This document shows, piece by piece, positions 1 to 10,807 of a stretch of DNA of 64,000 bases (position 1 is the stretch's first letter; every line of letters begins with the position of its first letter). The notes below the pieces were generated by a model. It did no database searches. It saw only the letters and a list, made by a program, of their open reading frames with translations, and had not been told where the DNA came from. The stretch is taken from positions 835,789 to 899,788 of the forward strand of contig NZ_SRLQ01000004.1 in NCBI RefSeq assembly GCF_004745805.1, given 5' to 3'. This DNA comes from Mycolicibacterium sp. CH28. Lineage in GTDB: Bacteria; Actinomycetota; Actinomycetes; Mycobacteriales; Mycobacteriaceae. The translations under genes were made by a program, and so were the position numbers.

Positions 1-427
1 GCGGAAGGCGCTGCTGGTAGGTCAAGTACGGGCCGTCACCGGGGAGCACCGCGGTGCGCTGTGCGGCCAATAGTCCGGCGTTGTAGCGGAACCATTCCGG
101 CACCCGGGACAGCTGTGCCCTGGTCTCGGTGATCGGGCGACCGTTGTTCTGCGCCTCGAGCGTGTAGAGCCGCTCGTTGGCCGCTTCGATCGCGTCGGCG
201 AGGCGCAGCAGCAACCGGCCCCGCTCGCTGCGTGCCATCTGCGGCCAGGGGCCGCGCTCGAACGCCGCCCGGGCTCGGGTGACCGCCGCATCCACCTCCG
301 CGGTCGCTCCTTCGGTTACGGTGGCGATCACTTCGCCGGTCGACGGGTTGATGATGTGCCGGACCTGCGATGCGTGGCCGCCGAGATCCGGGATGCGGGG
401 CGGGGATTCGGCCTTGGCGTAACTCAT
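1..427 (-). CDS. Aldehyde dehydrogenase family protein, N-terminal part (runs off window)
   Basis: Reading the minus strand from ATG at 427 gives a protein that starts MSYAKAESPPRIPDLGGH and continues with the family's typical opening: INPSTGEVIATV, then a helix AVTRARAAFERGPWPQM and RGRLLLRLADAIEA, TLEAQNNGRPITE and FRYNAGL. This is the NAD(P)-binding N-terminal region of class I aldehyde dehydrogenases, which oxidise aldehydes to acids. Only about 142 residues are inside the window, so the catalytic Cys and Glu are not visible and the substrate cannot be inferred. It is transcribed divergently from the PucR-type regulator at 560, a common regulator-target arrangement. The longer minus-strand frame in this area is Arg/Pro-rich and is a shadow. 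Confidence 0.88.
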   Translation of the reverse strand, partial: MSYAKAESPPRIPDLGGHASQVRHIINPSTGEVIATVTEGATAEVDAAVTRARAAFERGPWPQMARSERGRLLLRLADAIEAANERLYTLEAQNNGRPITETRAQLSRVPEWFRYNAGLLAAQRTAVLPGDGPYLTYQQRLP

Positions 428-559
428 GGGTCCTCACATCCGTGGTCTGTCGAACATCCGGGGATGGCTATGAGTGTCGTCACGCATCAGGCCGCCCTCA
501 ATGTCGCCGTAGACATAATCTCCACGGAAGAATGTTTCCGCGAACACTTGTCGGGCAGA

Positions 560-2383
560 ATGGTTGTCGTGGCTGCCCCATCGTCCGCTCAGCGCCCAGG
601 GTTGGAGCTGCTGACCTGGCTCGATGCGCTGGGGGTGCTCAGTGCGGCGGCGACCGCGGACGCCGACGTCGACCAGGTGCTCAACCTGGTCGCCGACACC
701 GCACGCACCCTGCTCGGATTCGACTTCTGCGGTGTCCTCGTCCCGGATCCGCCGCGGCGCCGGCTGCGCATCGCCGGTTGGAGTGGACTGTCCGACGACT
801 ACGTCGCGCGGGTCAACTCCGACCGGCCGATCCAGCTGGACAGCACCTCACCCTCGAGCCGCGCCTTCCACACCGGCATGCCGGTGGCGATCCGGGACGT
901 GACCGCCGAGCCGGAATTCGCCCAGTGGGCCGGTATCGCCCGCGAACAGGGCTATCGAGCGGTGATCGCAGTGCCCTTGATCGCACACAACGAAGTGCTG
1001 GGCACACTCAACGGCTACTACGCTCCGATCCACACCTTCACCCAGAACGCCGTGCAACGGATGACCCTGCTGGCCAACCACGCCGCCATTGCGCTGACCT
1101 CGGCCAGCCGGCTCGACGAACTGCGCTCGCTCAACGTGTCGTTGCTCGAGCAGCGAGACGCGTTGCGTCGCTCCGAACAGATCCACCAACGACTGCTGAA
1201 CGTGACGCTGCGCTCCGGAGGCCTGGACGGGATCGCGGCGACGTTGCGGGAACTCATCGGCCGGCCGGTGCTCATCGACGACGCCCGCCACGGGGTGCTC
1301 GCGCTGGCCGGCGAGGGTGACCGGTTTCCCGATACGCAGTGGCGGGCCTCGGTCGTGGATGACAACGACGACGCCGGATCAACGCCGGTGCGCATCGACG
1401 GCCACGCCGACTGGGGTGCGGCCGTGTTCGTCAGTACCGTCCGGTTGGGCAGCGAGGTTGTCGCGCGAATCTGGTTTCCCGCCAACGACTCCCCAGCCGA
1501 TCCGATCGATCTACGGGCAGTCGAGCACGGATCGCTGGTGGTAGCCCTGGAACTGCTGCGGGCCCGCACCGCCGCCGAAGTCGAACAGCGGCTTCGTGGT
1601 GAACTGCTCGCCGATCTGTTGTCCAGCAGGACAGCTCCCCCAGAATCGCTGCTGCTGCGTGCTCAACGACTGGGCCACGATCTGAACCTGCCACATGTGG
1701 CGATGGTGGCCTCGCTGACGGCGCCGGCCGGACAAACCGAGCACCGCAACTACGAACGGGCGCTGAGCCAGGTGGCCAAGCTCGCCGCCGGCTACCGGCC
1801 CCGCCCGCTGGTCGCCATGCACGGCGGGCACATCGTCATGCTCTGGCCGCCGGCGGCCAGCCCCACCCAACCTTCGGCAGCGGATCGACAGTCCACCGTC
1901 GCTACCCTGGTGTTGCGGACACTGGAGGCATCTCTTCCCGGTGCCGCGGTCACCGTGGCCGTCGCGGAGCATGACTCCGGGCCCTACGGCGACTCCTACC
2001 GAATTGCCAAGGGAGCACTCGAGATCGCGGTGCGAGCCGGGCGCACCAACAGTGTCGTCACCGTCGAGGAGCTGGGCATCCTGGGTCTGCTCCTGCAGAT
2101 CGACGACCCGGGAAAGCTGAGCGACTTCGCGCGTCGCACCCTGGCTCCGGTGATCGACTATGACGCCGACCACCGCACCGAGCTGGTCGCGACATTGCGC
2201 GCCTACATCGCATGCCGACGAGACCGGGCCGCGACAGCGACGGCACTGGTCATCCATCCCAACACCGTGGCCCAGCGGCTGCGTCGAATCGAGAAGCTCT
2301 GCCGCCACGATCTCGACGACCCGACAGCGGCGATGCAACTGACGGCCGCAATGACGGTGTACGACCTAGCCGGGCTCACCTGA
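560..2383 (+). CDS. GAF-domain PucR/CdaR-family transcriptional regulator
   Basis: About 607 residues from ATG 560. The N-terminal third has the GAF pattern (LNLVADTARTLLGFDFCGVL ... VPLIAHNEVLGTLNGYY), a small-molecule sensing fold. The middle resembles the diguanylate-cyclase-like region of CdaR/PucR proteins (YRIAKGALEIAVRAGR). The C-terminus is the PucR helix-turn-helix: RDRAATATALVIHPNTVAQRLRRIEKL. The family regulates catabolic genes, often those next door, so the divergent aldehyde dehydrogenase is the likely target (inference). The frame is open back to 356 with in-frame ATGs at 464 and 470; I prefer 560 because residues before it are not GAF-like and a start at 464 leaves only 36 bp for two divergent promoters. 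The 3' end overlaps the convergent tsnR by 18 bp. Confidence 0.85.
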   Translation: MVVVAAPSSAQRPGLELLTWLDALGVLSAAATADADVDQVLNLVADTARTLLGFDFCGVLVPDPPRRRLRIAGWSGLSDDYVARVNSDRPIQLDSTSPSSRAFHTGMPVAIRDVTAEPEFAQWAGIAREQGYRAVIAVPLIAHNEVLGTLNGYYAPIHTFTQNAVQRMTLLANHAAIALTSASRLDELRSLNVSLLEQRDALRRSEQIHQRLLNVTLRSGGLDGIAATLRELIGRPVLIDDARHGVLALAGEGDRFPDTQWRASVVDDNDDAGSTPVRIDGHADWGAAVFVSTVRLGSEVVARIWFPANDSPADPIDLRAVEHGSLVVALELLRARTAAEVEQRLRGELLADLLSSRTAPPESLLLRAQRLGHDLNLPHVAMVASLTAPAGQTEHRNYERALSQVAKLAAGYRPRPLVAMHGGHIVMLWPPAASPTQPSAADRQSTVATLVLRTLEASLPGAAVTVAVAEHDSGPYGDSYRIAKGALEIAVRAGRTNSVVTVEELGILGLLLQIDDPGKLSDFARRTLAPVIDYDADHRTELVATLRAYIACRRDRAATATALVIHPNTVAQRLRRIEKLCRHDLDDPTAAMQLTAAMTVYDLAGLT

Positions 2384-3217
2384 GCCGGACGTACGCGCAA
2401 CGCGGGATGCGCGCGCGCTCTGGTACAGGCAGATCGCCGCGGCGGCAGCGACATTCAGGCTCTCCGCACCGCCGGCCATCGGGATCGTCACCCGGTGGTC
2501 GGCCAGCGCCGCGGTTTCCGCAGAAAGACCGTGGGCTTCCGGGCCGAACATCCAGGCGGTCGGCGTCGCGAGCAACGCGTCGGCGTCGTCCAGACTGACC
2601 TCGCCGTCCAAGGTCGTCGCAAGTACCTGCAGCCCCGCCGCCCGCAGCCGCGACACGACATCGCCCACATCGGGCTCGAGCACCACCGGTACCGCGAAGA
2701 TGCTGCCCGCAGAGGATCGCAGGCACTTGCCGTTATACGGGTCCACACTGTTGCCTGCGAAGACGACCGCGCCCGCCCCCATCGCGTCGGCCAGCCGAAT
2801 CAGCGTTCCCGCGTTACCAGGCTCGGAGAGTTCGACGGCGACCACTACCAGCCGGGGCGTCTCCGCCAGCACCGTGCTCAGGTCGGGGTCCGGCAACTGG
2901 CAGACCGCGACCAGTCCCGATGGAGTAACGGTCTCCGACAACGCCTTTGCGGCTCGCTCGGTCACCTCGTGCACCGGCAACCCGGACAGCAGCCCGGCGT
3001 GGCGCGCCGCGGCGGCCACCGTCGCGAACACCTCGATCACGAGTCCGTGCTGCGCCGCCGCCTCGACCAGGTTCGGCCCCTCGGCCAGAAAGCGCCCAGC
3101 ACGACGCCGCCCGGTGTGGCGCTGCAGTTTGGCTGCAGCCACCACCCGGGCGGATCGTTCAGACAGTGCCGCTGTCAGGGAGATGTCAGGCGGCTTCACC
3201 GGAGGGCGCGTTGACAT
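2366..3217 (-). CDS. tsnR: TrmH/SpoU-family RNA 2'-O-methyltransferase (TsnR)
   Basis: A 283-residue SPOUT methyltransferase. The N-terminal part ([14 protein letters not shown]) is the SpoU substrate-binding domain. The C-terminal knot motifs are clear: [19 protein letters not shown] (motif 1), [10 protein letters not shown] (motif 2) and [21 protein letters not shown] (motif 3). The family methylates ribose in 23S rRNA or tRNA with S-adenosylmethionine; the exact nucleotide cannot be read from sequence. It is the last gene of infC-rpmI-rplT-tsnR, the same place as Rv1644. Its ATG at 3217 lies 32 bp inside rplT; a GTG at 3199 also overlaps rplT and is the alternative. Either implies translational coupling. 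Confidence 0.92.
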   Translation of the reverse strand: MSTRPPVKPPDISLTAALSERSARVVAAAKLQRHTGRRRAGRFLAEGPNLVEAAAQHGLVIEVFATVAAAARHAGLLSGLPVHEVTERAAKALSETVTPSGLVAVCQLPDPDLSTVLAETPRLVVVAVELSEPGNAGTLIRLADAMGAGAVVFAGNSVDPYNGKCLRSSAGSIFAVPVVLEPDVGDVVSRLRAAGLQVLATTLDGEVSLDDADALLATPTAWMFGPEAHGLSAETAALADHRVTIPMAGGAESLNVAAAAAICLYQSARASRVARTSGSGEPG

Positions 3218-3575
3218 CCTCCGGCAGGGCGGCCTTGGCCGCCTCGACCAGCGCGGTGAACGCGGCCGGGTCGCTGACTGCGATCTCGGCGAGGTTCTTG
3301 CGGTCCACCTCGATACCGGCGGCCTTGAGGCCCTGGATCAACCGGTTGTAGGTGACGCCGTTGGCGCGGGCCGCCGCGTTGATGCGGGAGATCCACAGCT
3401 TGCGGAAATCACCCTTGCGGGCACGACGGTCCCGGTAGGCGTAGGTCAGCGAATGCAGCTGCTGCTCTTTGGCTTTGCGGTAAAGCCGCGAGCGCTGGCC
3501 GCGGTAGCCCTTCGACGCCTTCAGTACTGTGCGCCGCTTCTTCTGGGCATTGAGTGCGCGCTTCACGCGTGCCAT
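3186..3575 (-). CDS. rplT: 50S ribosomal protein L20
   Basis: 129 residues with the invariant L20 sequence: [19 protein letters not shown], the [35 protein letters not shown] helix and [23 protein letters not shown]20 binds 23S rRNA early in 50S assembly and, in other bacteria, represses the infC operon by binding its mRNA. It follows rpmI by 49 bp and runs into tsnR, fitting one translation operon. Confidence 0.98.
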   Translation of the reverse strand: MARVKRALNAQKKRRTVLKASKGYRGQRSRLYRKAKEQQLHSLTYAYRDRRARKGDFRKLWISRINAAARANGVTYNRLIQGLKAAGIEVDRKNLAEIAVSDPAAFTALVEAAKAALPEDVNAPSGEAA

Positions 3576-3624
3576 TGCGGTCTTCCTATTCTCGTTCGGT
3601 CACTACAAAGGGGGCTACGGCGCT

Positions 3625-3819
3625 TCAGCCGTTCAGCATCGCGTTGACACGTTTGGTGTCATTGGCCGCCACGGTGGCGCGGCCGTCGAGGCGACGGGTA
3701 CGGCGGCTCGACTTGTGCTCGAGCAGATGGCGACGGTTCGCCTTCTGCCGAACGATCTTGCCGGTGCCGGTACGGCGGAAGCGCTTGCTGGCTCCGCTAT
3801 GGGTCTTGGCCTTGGGCAT
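3625..3819 (-). CDS. rpmI: 50S ribosomal protein L35
   Basis: 64 residues, the normal L35 length, with the typical [20 protein letters not shown] start and the [16 protein letters not shown] core. Second gene of the infC operon, starting 6 bp after the infC stop codon. Confidence 0.98.
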   Translation of the reverse strand: MPKAKTHSGASKRFRRTGTGKIVRQKANRRHLLEHKSSRRTRRLDGRATVAANDTKRVNAMLNG

Positions 3820-3825
3820 GTGTCC

Positions 3826-4452
<627 letters not shown>

Positions 4453-4748
4453 GGGGCCTCCCTGGTTCGTGTTCCTCTGCGGACCATCGCGAGGTCACGC
4501 TTGGGAAACAGCAAGGAGAAATCCACACCATCAGCATTCTGTTCAATCGAACAGAAAAGCCCTGCATAAAGCAGGGCCCGATGCCGACCGATCGCGGCTC
4601 GCGCCGCCTGCGAAACCGCAGATCAGGTACCATCACGGTACCTGTGACCGGACCGTTGTACCTGCGGAAGTTTCCGTGGCCAACGGTGGGAGTGGGACTC
4701 CACTTGCTGTCCCTGGCGTAAGCCGGGACGGTCGTGCATGCCAGTCTA
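4453..4748 (-). promoter_or_regulatory. infC promoter and about 285-nt structured leader
   Basis: On the minus strand TAGACT (4748-4743) fits the mycobacterial -10 pattern TAnnnT. It would start transcription near 4736, giving a leader of about 285 nt before the ATC start. The leader holds several inverted repeats: GGTACC-GTGAT-GGTACC near 4626-4642, a terminator-like hairpin and a second stem-loop (4538-4577). The divergent DUF1844 gene starts at 4755, so the two promoters overlap. Leader-based control is inferred. Confidence 0.55.
4538..4577 (-). terminator. Attenuator-like terminator and adjacent stem-loop in the infC leader
   Basis: Minus strand: a perfect 7-bp stem GCCCTGC, loop TTTAT, GCAGGGC (4577-4559), followed at once by TTTT. 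The T-run merges into a second perfect 7-bp stem-loop, TCTGTTC-GATT-GAACAGA (4555-4538). This has the layout of an intrinsic terminator inside a leader, about 100 nt before the infC start. Its efficiency in mycobacteria is not known from sequence. Confidence 0.55.
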
Positions 4749-4754
4749 GCAGGC

Positions 4755-5117
4755 ATGACGGATTCAAAACCAACGCCATCCGACGCGGGTGAACCGCGCA
4801 CCCGCGACCTGGCCGATATTCCCGCTGTCGAGGTCATCACCCGCGCTGCGGTCATGCTGATGAGCGCGGCCGCCGAGAAGCTCGGGTTGGCATCCCCGGA
4901 TCCCGACTCCAGTGACCACCGGGACCTCGACGAAGCCCGCCGGCTCATCACCGCCCTGGCCGGCCTGGTGACCGCCTCGGTGGAGTACCTCGGCCCGCAC
5001 GCTGGTCCGGTGCGCGATGGATTGAAGACCCTGCAACTGGCCTTCCGGGAGGCCAGCGCCGCCCCCGACGAGCCCGGCCGCGGCCCCGGCGAGAAGTACA
5101 CCGGCGCGGTCTCCTAG
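4755..5117 (+). CDS. DUF1844 domain-containing protein
   Basis: 120 residues from ATG 4755. The acidic, disordered N-terminus is followed by the DUF1844 core: DIPAVEVITRAAVMLMSAAAEKLGL, a helix DEARRLITALAGLVTASVEYLG and LKTLQLAFREAS. The function of DUF1844 is unknown. It is divergent from infC with only about 300 bp between the starts, all taken up by the infC leader and promoter. Conserved helical content suggests a small cytosolic protein; I cannot say more. Confidence 0.85.
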   Translation: MTDSKPTPSDAGEPRTRDLADIPAVEVITRAAVMLMSAAAEKLGLASPDPDSSDHRDLDEARRLITALAGLVTASVEYLGPHAGPVRDGLKTLQLAFREASAAPDEPGRGPGEKYTGAVS

Positions 5118-5162
5118 CGCGCCACAGGCAACTCGTATGTCAAGCGAATATCCTCGCGGCCT

Positions 5163-8100
5163 ATGACCGTCACCACGAGTCGGCCAGCCTCGAGATTCCA
5201 CTGGGTGCCGGCCGCCGCCGGCTGGATCATCGGCGTCATCGCGAGCTTGTCGCTGCTGTCGAGTGTGTCCACGGTGCTGCGGCACCTCATCAGGATCCCG
5301 CGCGAATTCATCAACGACTACATCTTCAACTTCCCCGACACCAGCTTCGCCTGGGCATTCGTACTGGCTTTGCTGGCCGCGGCCCTGGCGGCCCGTAAAC
5401 GCATCGCCTGGTGGATTCTGGTCTTCTACATGGCCGCCGCCGGGTTGTGGAACATCGCCGATGCCCTCAGCGGCGGCGAGACCGAGGCCGTGGATATCGG
5501 CGAGATCGTCGGCCTGGCCTTCCATCTCGCCTCGATCGGCATTCTGCTGGTGGCGTACAAGGAGTTCTGGGCTCGGGTCCGTCGCGGGGCGCTGCTGAAG
5601 GCGACCGCGACCCTGGTGGCCGGCCTGGCCGTGGGAACCCTCGTCGGCTGGAGCCTGCTGGAGTTCTTCCCGGGTTCGCTGGCCCGCGAAGATCGATTCT
5701 GGTACGCGCTGAACCGGGTCGGCGCCTTCGCCGGCGCCGGCGCCGAGTCGTTCACCGGCCATCCGCACGGCTTGGTCAACGCACTACTGGGCTTGTTCGG
5801 CGCCCTGGCCTTGATGGTCGCCGCGGTCGTGCTGTTCCAATCACAACGCGCCGAGAACGCTCTGACCGGTGAGGACGAATCGGCAATCCGCGGACTGCTG
5901 CAGACCTATGGCAAGAACGATTCGCTGGGGTACTTCGCCACCCGCCGCGACAAGTCGGTGGTGTTCGCCCCCAACGGGCGCTCGGCCATCACCTACCGCG
6001 TCGAGGTGGGCGTCTGCCTGGCCAGCGGTGACCCGATCGGCGATCCGCACGCCTGGCAGCAGGCCATCACCGCGTGGCTGGACCTGTGCCAGGACTACGG
6101 CTGGGCCCCCGGGGTGATGGGCGCCAGTTCCACCGGGGCACAGGCTTACCGGGAGGCCGGCCTCAACGCCTTGCAACTGGGCGACGAGGCGATCCTCTAC
6201 CCCGACCGCTTCCACCTGTCCGGCCCCGACATGCGTGCCGTGCGACAGGCGGTCACCCGAGCCCGTCGCGCGGGGCTGACGGTCCGGATGCGGCGGCACC
6301 GCGAGTTCTCTGCCGAGGAGATGGCACAGGTACTCAAGCACGCCGACGCCTGGCGCGACACCGAAACCGAACGCGGCTTCTCCATGGCCCTGGGCCGCCT
6401 CGGCGACAGTGCCGACGGAGACTGCCTCCTGGTCGAGGCCGTCGATGCCGATGACCGCGTGGTCGCAATGCTGTCGCTGGCACCCTGGGGGAACAACGGC
6501 CTGTCGCTGGACCTGATGCGGCGGTCACCACAGTCGCCCAACGGAACCATCGAACTGATGGTGACCGAACTGCTGCAGAACGCCGAAGACATTGGCGTGA
6601 CACGCGTTTCGTTGAACTTCGCGATGTTCCGCGCGGCGTTCGAACAGGGCGCCCAGCTCGGCGCGGGCCCAGTCGCCCGGCTGTGGCGCGCGGTCCTGGT
6701 GTTCTTCTCGAAATGGTGGCAGCTCGAGACGCTGTACCGGTCCAACATGAAGTACCAGCCGGAGTGGGTGCCCAGATACGCCTGCTACGAGGACGCCCGG
6801 CTGATCCCCAGGGTCGGTGTCGCCTCGGTCATCGCCGAGGGCTTCCTGGTGCTGCCGTTCTCCCGGCGCACCAAGCAACATACCGGCCACTATTCGTCGG
6901 TTCCGCACGACCTGGCGGCCACCGGACGGCTGCACGCCGACGGCAGTGCGCCCGATGGCGCCGACCCCGCGACCGAGCCCGGCAAGACCGAAGACCCGCG
7001 GCTGCCCGAGCAAGTCCGGGTGCGCCTTGCCAAACTGAAGACACTGCAGGACAACGGGATCGACGCCTATCCCGTCGGCCACCCCCCCAGCCACACCATT
7101 GCCCAGGCACTGGAGACCGCCGATGACGTCACGCTCAGCATCGCCGGCCGGATCCTGCGCACCCGCGACTACGGCGGCGTGATCTTCGCGCAGTTGCGCG
7201 ACTGGTCGGGCGACGTACAGCTGCTGCTGGACAAGTCCGAACTCGACGGCGCCGCCGAAGATTTCGCTGCCGTCGACCTCGGCGACCTCGTCGAGGCAAC
7301 CGGACGCATGGGGTACAGCAAGAACGGCACCCGCTCGCTGCTGATCTCGCACTGGCGGATGCTCGGAAAATGCCTGCGCCCCTTGCCCGACAAATGGAAG
7401 GGGCTGCAGGATCCGGAGGCGCGGGTACGCGCCCGCTACGTCGACCTGGCGATCAACCGCGAGGCGCGCGATCTGATCCGCGCGCGTAGCAACGTTCTGC
7501 ACTCGATCCGGGAAACCCTGTTCGCCAAGGACTTCCTCGAGGTCGAGACGCCGATCCTGCAGCAGATCCACGGCGGAGCGAACGCCCGGCCGTTCAAGAC
7601 CCACATCAATGCCTACGACCTGGACCTGTACCTGCGCATCGCCCCCGAGCTGTACCTCAAACGGCTCTGCGTTGGTGGTGTCGAGCGAGTTTTCGAGCTG
7701 GGCAGGGCATTTCGCAACGAAGGCGTCGACTTCAGCCACAACCCGGAGTTCACCCTGCTGGAGGCCTACCAGGCGCACGCCGACTATCGAGTGTGGATCG
7801 ACGGCTGCCGCGAGCTGATCCAGAACGCCGCGATCGCCGCCAACGGCTCGGCGGTTGTGATGCGGCCCCGCGACGGCGCCCAGGATGTGCTCGAACCCGT
7901 CGACATCTCCGGCGCCTGGAAGGTCGTCAGCGTCCACGACGCCGTGTCCGCGGCCCTCGGGGAGCAGGTCGATGCGCAGACCGGCCTGCCGAAGCTGCGC
8001 CGGTTGTGCGACGCCGCGCACATCCCATACCTGACCCATTGGGATGCCGGCGCGGTGGTGCTGGAGATCTACGAGCGGCTGGTGGAGGACCAGACTGAGG

Positions 8101-8456
8101 CACCGACGTTCTACACCGATTTCCCGACCTCGGTGTCCCCACTGACCCGCCCGCACCGCAGCAAGCCGGGAGTCGCCGAGCGATGGGACCTGGTGGCCTG
8201 GGGTGTCGAATTGGGAACTGCCTACAGCGAACTCACCGATCCGGTCGAGCAACGCCGTCGCCTTCAGGAGCAGTCCCTACTGGCCTCAGGCGGTGATCAC
8301 GAGGCGATGGAGCTCGACGAGGACTTCCTGCAGGCGATGGAATACGCCATGCCGCCCACCGGCGGGCTGGGCGTCGGCGTCGACCGGGTCGTCATGATGA
8401 TCACCGGTCGCAGCATCCGCGAGACGCTGCCCTTCCCGCTGGCCAAACCGCGGTAG
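5163..8456 (+). CDS. lysX: Bifunctional lysylphosphatidylglycerol synthetase / lysyl-tRNA synthetase LysX
   Basis: 1,097 residues. Residues about 15-235 hold six membrane segments (e.g. [47 protein letters not shown]). Then comes the MprF-type lysyl-transferase domain ([42 protein letters not shown]). The C-terminal half is a class II LysRS: OB fold ([25 protein letters not shown]), motif 2 ([20 protein letters not shown]) and motif 3 ([18 protein letters not shown]). In mycobacteria LysX adds lysine from Lys-tRNA to phosphatidylglycerol, lowering membrane charge and giving resistance to cationic peptides. Same neighbour position as Rv1640c, divergent from infC. Confidence 0.96.
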   Translation: MTVTTSRPASRFHWVPAAAGWIIGVIASLSLLSSVSTVLRHLIRIPREFINDYIFNFPDTSFAWAFVLALLAAALAARKRIAWWILVFYMAAAGLWNIADALSGGETEAVDIGEIVGLAFHLASIGILLVAYKEFWARVRRGALLKATATLVAGLAVGTLVGWSLLEFFPGSLAREDRFWYALNRVGAFAGAGAESFTGHPHGLVNALLGLFGALALMVAAVVLFQSQRAENALTGEDESAIRGLLQTYGKNDSLGYFATRRDKSVVFAPNGRSAITYRVEVGVCLASGDPIGDPHAWQQAITAWLDLCQDYGWAPGVMGASSTGAQAYREAGLNALQLGDEAILYPDRFHLSGPDMRAVRQAVTRARRAGLTVRMRRHREFSAEEMAQVLKHADAWRDTETERGFSMALGRLGDSADGDCLLVEAVDADDRVVAMLSLAPWGNNGLSLDLMRRSPQSPNGTIELMVTELLQNAEDIGVTRVSLNFAMFRAAFEQGAQLGAGPVARLWRAVLVFFSKWWQLETLYRSNMKYQPEWVPRYACYEDARLIPRVGVASVIAEGFLVLPFSRRTKQHTGHYSSVPHDLAATGRLHADGSAPDGADPATEPGKTEDPRLPEQVRVRLAKLKTLQDNGIDAYPVGHPPSHTIAQALETADDVTLSIAGRILRTRDYGGVIFAQLRDWSGDVQLLLDKSELDGAAEDFAAVDLGDLVEATGRMGYSKNGTRSLLISHWRMLGKCLRPLPDKWKGLQDPEARVRARYVDLAINREARDLIRARSNVLHSIRETLFAKDFLEVETPILQQIHGGANARPFKTHINAYDLDLYLRIAPELYLKRLCVGGVERVFELGRAFRNEGVDFSHNPEFTLLEAYQAHADYRVWIDGCRELIQNAAIAANGSAVVMRPRDGAQDVLEPVDISGAWKVVSVHDAVSAALGEQVDAQTGLPKLRRLCDAAHIPYLTHWDAGAVVLEIYERLVEDQTEAPTFYTDFPTSVSPLTRPHRSKPGVAERWDLVAWGVELGTAYSELTDPVEQRRRLQEQSLLASGGDHEAMELDEDFLQAMEYAMPPTGGLGVGVDRVVMMITGRSIRETLPFPLAKPR

Positions 8457-8507
8457 CCGACAGCAGGCTCACAGCAACCGCCAAGGAAATGTGGTCACGA
8501 TGTAACC

Positions 8508-9989
8508 GTGACACCTTCGACGACGATGGTCGCCGACTCGCGGCTGACGGACCTGGCCAGCCAACAACACATTTCGTTGCTACACGGCTGGGTGCCGCTG
8601 ACCGTGCAGATCGTGACCGGCACCGTGCTGGTGCTGGCCGTGGGCTGGCGGACGCGCCGGTGGCGGCTGCTGTGGCTGCCGGTGGCGGTGGCCGTCGGGG
8701 TCGCGGTGGCCGCCTACACCCACTGGAGCATCTCCGATGACGGCGTGGCCGGCGATCCGGCACCCCAACAGTTGTGGGTGTGGCTCGCGCTGACCGGCGT
8801 AGCGGTGACGGTGGCGGTCCTGGGCTGGCGCAGCGCCCGATGGTGGCGGCGCGGGGTGTCGGTGCTCGCGGTGCCGCTGTGCGCGTTGTCGTCGGCGCTC
8901 ATGCTCAACATGTGGGCGGGCTACTTCCCCACCGTGGCGACCGCCTGGAACCAACTCACCGCCGGCCCGCTTCCGGACCAGACCGACCGCGCGACCGTCA
9001 CCGCGATGGTGATCCACCACGCGATCCCCGCGACCGGCACGGTGGTGTCGGTGAGCATCCCCTCGAACGCCTCCCATTTCACCCATCGCGGGGAGCTGGT
9101 CTATCTGCCGCCGGCGTATTTCGCCACCAACCCACCGCCGAAACTGCCCACCGTGATGATGGTCGGCGGCGAGTTCAACACCCCGGCCGACTGGCTGCGT
9201 GCCGGCAACGCCGTCAAGACGATCGACGAGTTCGCCGCCGCACACCACGGCAACGCACCGGTGTTCGTGTTCGTCGACTCCGGCGGGACGTTCAACAACG
9301 ACACCGAATGCGTCAATGGTCCACGCGGCAACTCCGCGGACCACCTGACCAAAGACGTGGTTCCCTACATGATTTCGAACTTCGGCGTCAGCGCCAACCG
9401 GGCGAACTGGGGCGTCGTCGGCTGGTCCATGGGCGGCACCTGCGCAGTGGATCTGACCACGATGCACCCCGACATGTTCAGTACCTTCGAGGATATCGCC
9501 GGTGACCTGGCCCCCAACTCGGGCAACAAGAGCCAGACCATCACTCGACTCTTCGGCGGCAACGCGGTCGCCTATGCCAGCTTCGACCCCGCGACGGTGA
9601 TCACCAATCATCCCCGCTACCAGGGCGTCTCCGGCTGGTTCGCGATCTCGGGCAACCCGTCGGCCCAGCACCGGACGCCGTCCGTGGTCGAGGCAGGTGC
9701 CACCGGCCTCGGCGGGCGCGATGCCAGCCCGAACCCGGGCGACCAGACCGCGGCCGCCAACACCCTGTGTGCGCTGGGCAGTGCCAACGGCATCAACTGT
9801 TCGGTGATCGCCCAACAGGGCAAGCACGACTGGCCGTTCGCCGCTCGGGCGTTCACCGCGGCGCTGCCATGGTTGGCCGGCCAGATCGGCACCCCTGGCG
9901 TCCCGACCGTGGCGTTGCCCGGGCCGCCGGCGCAACCACCGGGACCCGTGACGATCGCGGCCGCGGGAGGTCCGCCGGGAGTACGGTGA
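8508..9989 (+). CDS. Membrane-anchored alpha/beta-hydrolase of the esterase/mycolyltransferase-like family
   Basis: 493 residues from GTG 8508. The N-terminal ~130 residues contain four hydrophobic segments (VQIVTGTVLVLAVGW, LLWLPVAVAVGVAVAAY, WVWLALTGVAVTVAVLGW, VLAVPLCALSSALMLNMWAGY). The rest is a predicted extracytoplasmic esterase D/antigen-85-like alpha/beta hydrolase. The nucleophile elbow is GWSMGG; PTVMMVGGEFNTPADW looks like the oxyanion strand and QGKHDWPFAA carries the likely catalytic His. The substrate is unknown. The Pro-rich C-terminus may span cell wall. It corresponds to Rv1639c by position, 51 bp after lysX and followed 4 bp later by a small gene. Confidence 0.85.
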   Translation: MTPSTTMVADSRLTDLASQQHISLLHGWVPLTVQIVTGTVLVLAVGWRTRRWRLLWLPVAVAVGVAVAAYTHWSISDDGVAGDPAPQQLWVWLALTGVAVTVAVLGWRSARWWRRGVSVLAVPLCALSSALMLNMWAGYFPTVATAWNQLTAGPLPDQTDRATVTAMVIHHAIPATGTVVSVSIPSNASHFTHRGELVYLPPAYFATNPPPKLPTVMMVGGEFNTPADWLRAGNAVKTIDEFAAAHHGNAPVFVFVDSGGTFNNDTECVNGPRGNSADHLTKDVVPYMISNFGVSANRANWGVVGWSMGGTCAVDLTTMHPDMFSTFEDIAGDLAPNSGNKSQTITRLFGGNAVAYASFDPATVITNHPRYQGVSGWFAISGNPSAQHRTPSVVEAGATGLGGRDASPNPGDQTAAANTLCALGSANGINCSVIAQQGKHDWPFAARAFTAALPWLAGQIGTPGVPTVALPGPPAQPPGPVTIAAAGGPPGVR

Positions 9990-9993
9990 CGCT

Positions 9994-10245
9994 ATGGCCG
10001 ACGAACCCAGCACCGCACCCACGGATGAGCCGGGCTACACCCAGGCCGGTGTCCCAACCTTCGAGTCGGTACGGGAGAAGATCGAGACCCGGTACGGAAC
10101 TGCGCTCGGCTCAGCGGAATTGGCGGCGGAGACACCCGAGGGGCGCAGCGTCGAGCAGCAGTACGAAGAGCGGCAGAAAACAGCGGCCCAGCGGCTGGAG
10201 GAAATCCGCGCCGCCATGCACAAGCCGGACGCTCCCAGCCACTAG
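9994..10245 (+). CDS. Small conserved mycobacterial protein of unknown function
   Basis: 83 residues, charged and predicted helical: PTFESVREKIETRYGTALGSAEL, then SVEQQYEERQKTAAQRLEEIRAAM, a likely coiled coil. No signal peptide or membrane segment. It starts 4 bp after the esterase stop codon and is probably co-transcribed. Position fits Rv1638A. No function can be assigned. The end overlaps the convergent TetR gene by 4 bp. Confidence 0.75.
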   Translation: MADEPSTAPTDEPGYTQAGVPTFESVREKIETRYGTALGSAELAAETPEGRSVEQQYEERQKTAAQRLEEIRAAMHKPDAPSH

Positions 10246-10787
10246 CCGCGCAGCCCGGCGAGGATGATGCCGATCAGATGGCCGGCGCGGGTGTCCCATT
10301 CGTCGTCGTCGATCTTCATGAGGGCGCCCAGAAGCAGCACGACGTCACGGGCGTCGACGTCGGACCGCACCACCCCCTGCACCTTGGCAGCGTCCAGCAG
10401 CAAGGTGATCGCCTCGGCTATCGAACCGGCGCTGTGCCCGGCGAGGTCCGACCGCACGGTCGCGGTGACCGCGGCGAACACCCCACGCTTGACCCGCGCA
10501 TATTCGGCGAGCCGGCGAAGCCAACCCTCGAGCGCCTCGAGCGGCGGATGGTCGGCCAGTAGCTCCGGCACCGCCGCGGCGAGGGATTCGACATCCGCGC
10601 GGTAGACCTCGACCAACAGCTCATCACGGGTCGGGAAGTGCCGGTAGAGCGTCCCCTGGCCGACACCGGCCGCCTTGGCGACCTCGTTGAGCTTGAGCTC
10701 GCCCGGCCGGACGACGAGTGCTCGCGCGGACTCGACGATCCGGGCCCGGTTCTGGGCGGCGTCGGCGCGCCGGGGTACTGATGTCAT
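10242..10787 (-). CDS. TetR-family transcriptional repressor
   Basis: About 181 residues from ATG 10787 (MTSVPRRADAAQNRARIVE). The helix-turn-helix is clear: LNEVAKAAGVGQGTLYRHFPTRDELLVEVY. The rest is the helical ligand-binding/dimerisation domain, with SetR-type SETR_C_1-like features (GVFAAVTATVRSDLAGH, LLLGALMKI). It is divergent from a short-chain dehydrogenase, and the gap holds two palindromes that look like its operators. A GTG at 10814 is possible but would place the start inside the first palindrome. The effector is unknown. Confidence 0.9.
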   Translation of the reverse strand: MTSVPRRADAAQNRARIVESARALVVRPGELKLNEVAKAAGVGQGTLYRHFPTRDELLVEVYRADVESLAAAVPELLADHPPLEALEGWLRRLAEYARVKRGVFAAVTATVRSDLAGHSAGSIAEAITLLLDAAKVQGVVRSDVDARDVVLLLGALMKIDDDEWDTRAGHLIGIILAGLRG

Positions 10788-10807
10788 TCGCCCCACCCCA
10801 GTCGAAT

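Noticed and set aside
4453..4748. Firmicute-type L20 leader
   Set aside because: I cannot recognise the L20-binding motifs by eye; only the hairpins are supported. A covariance-model search would decide.
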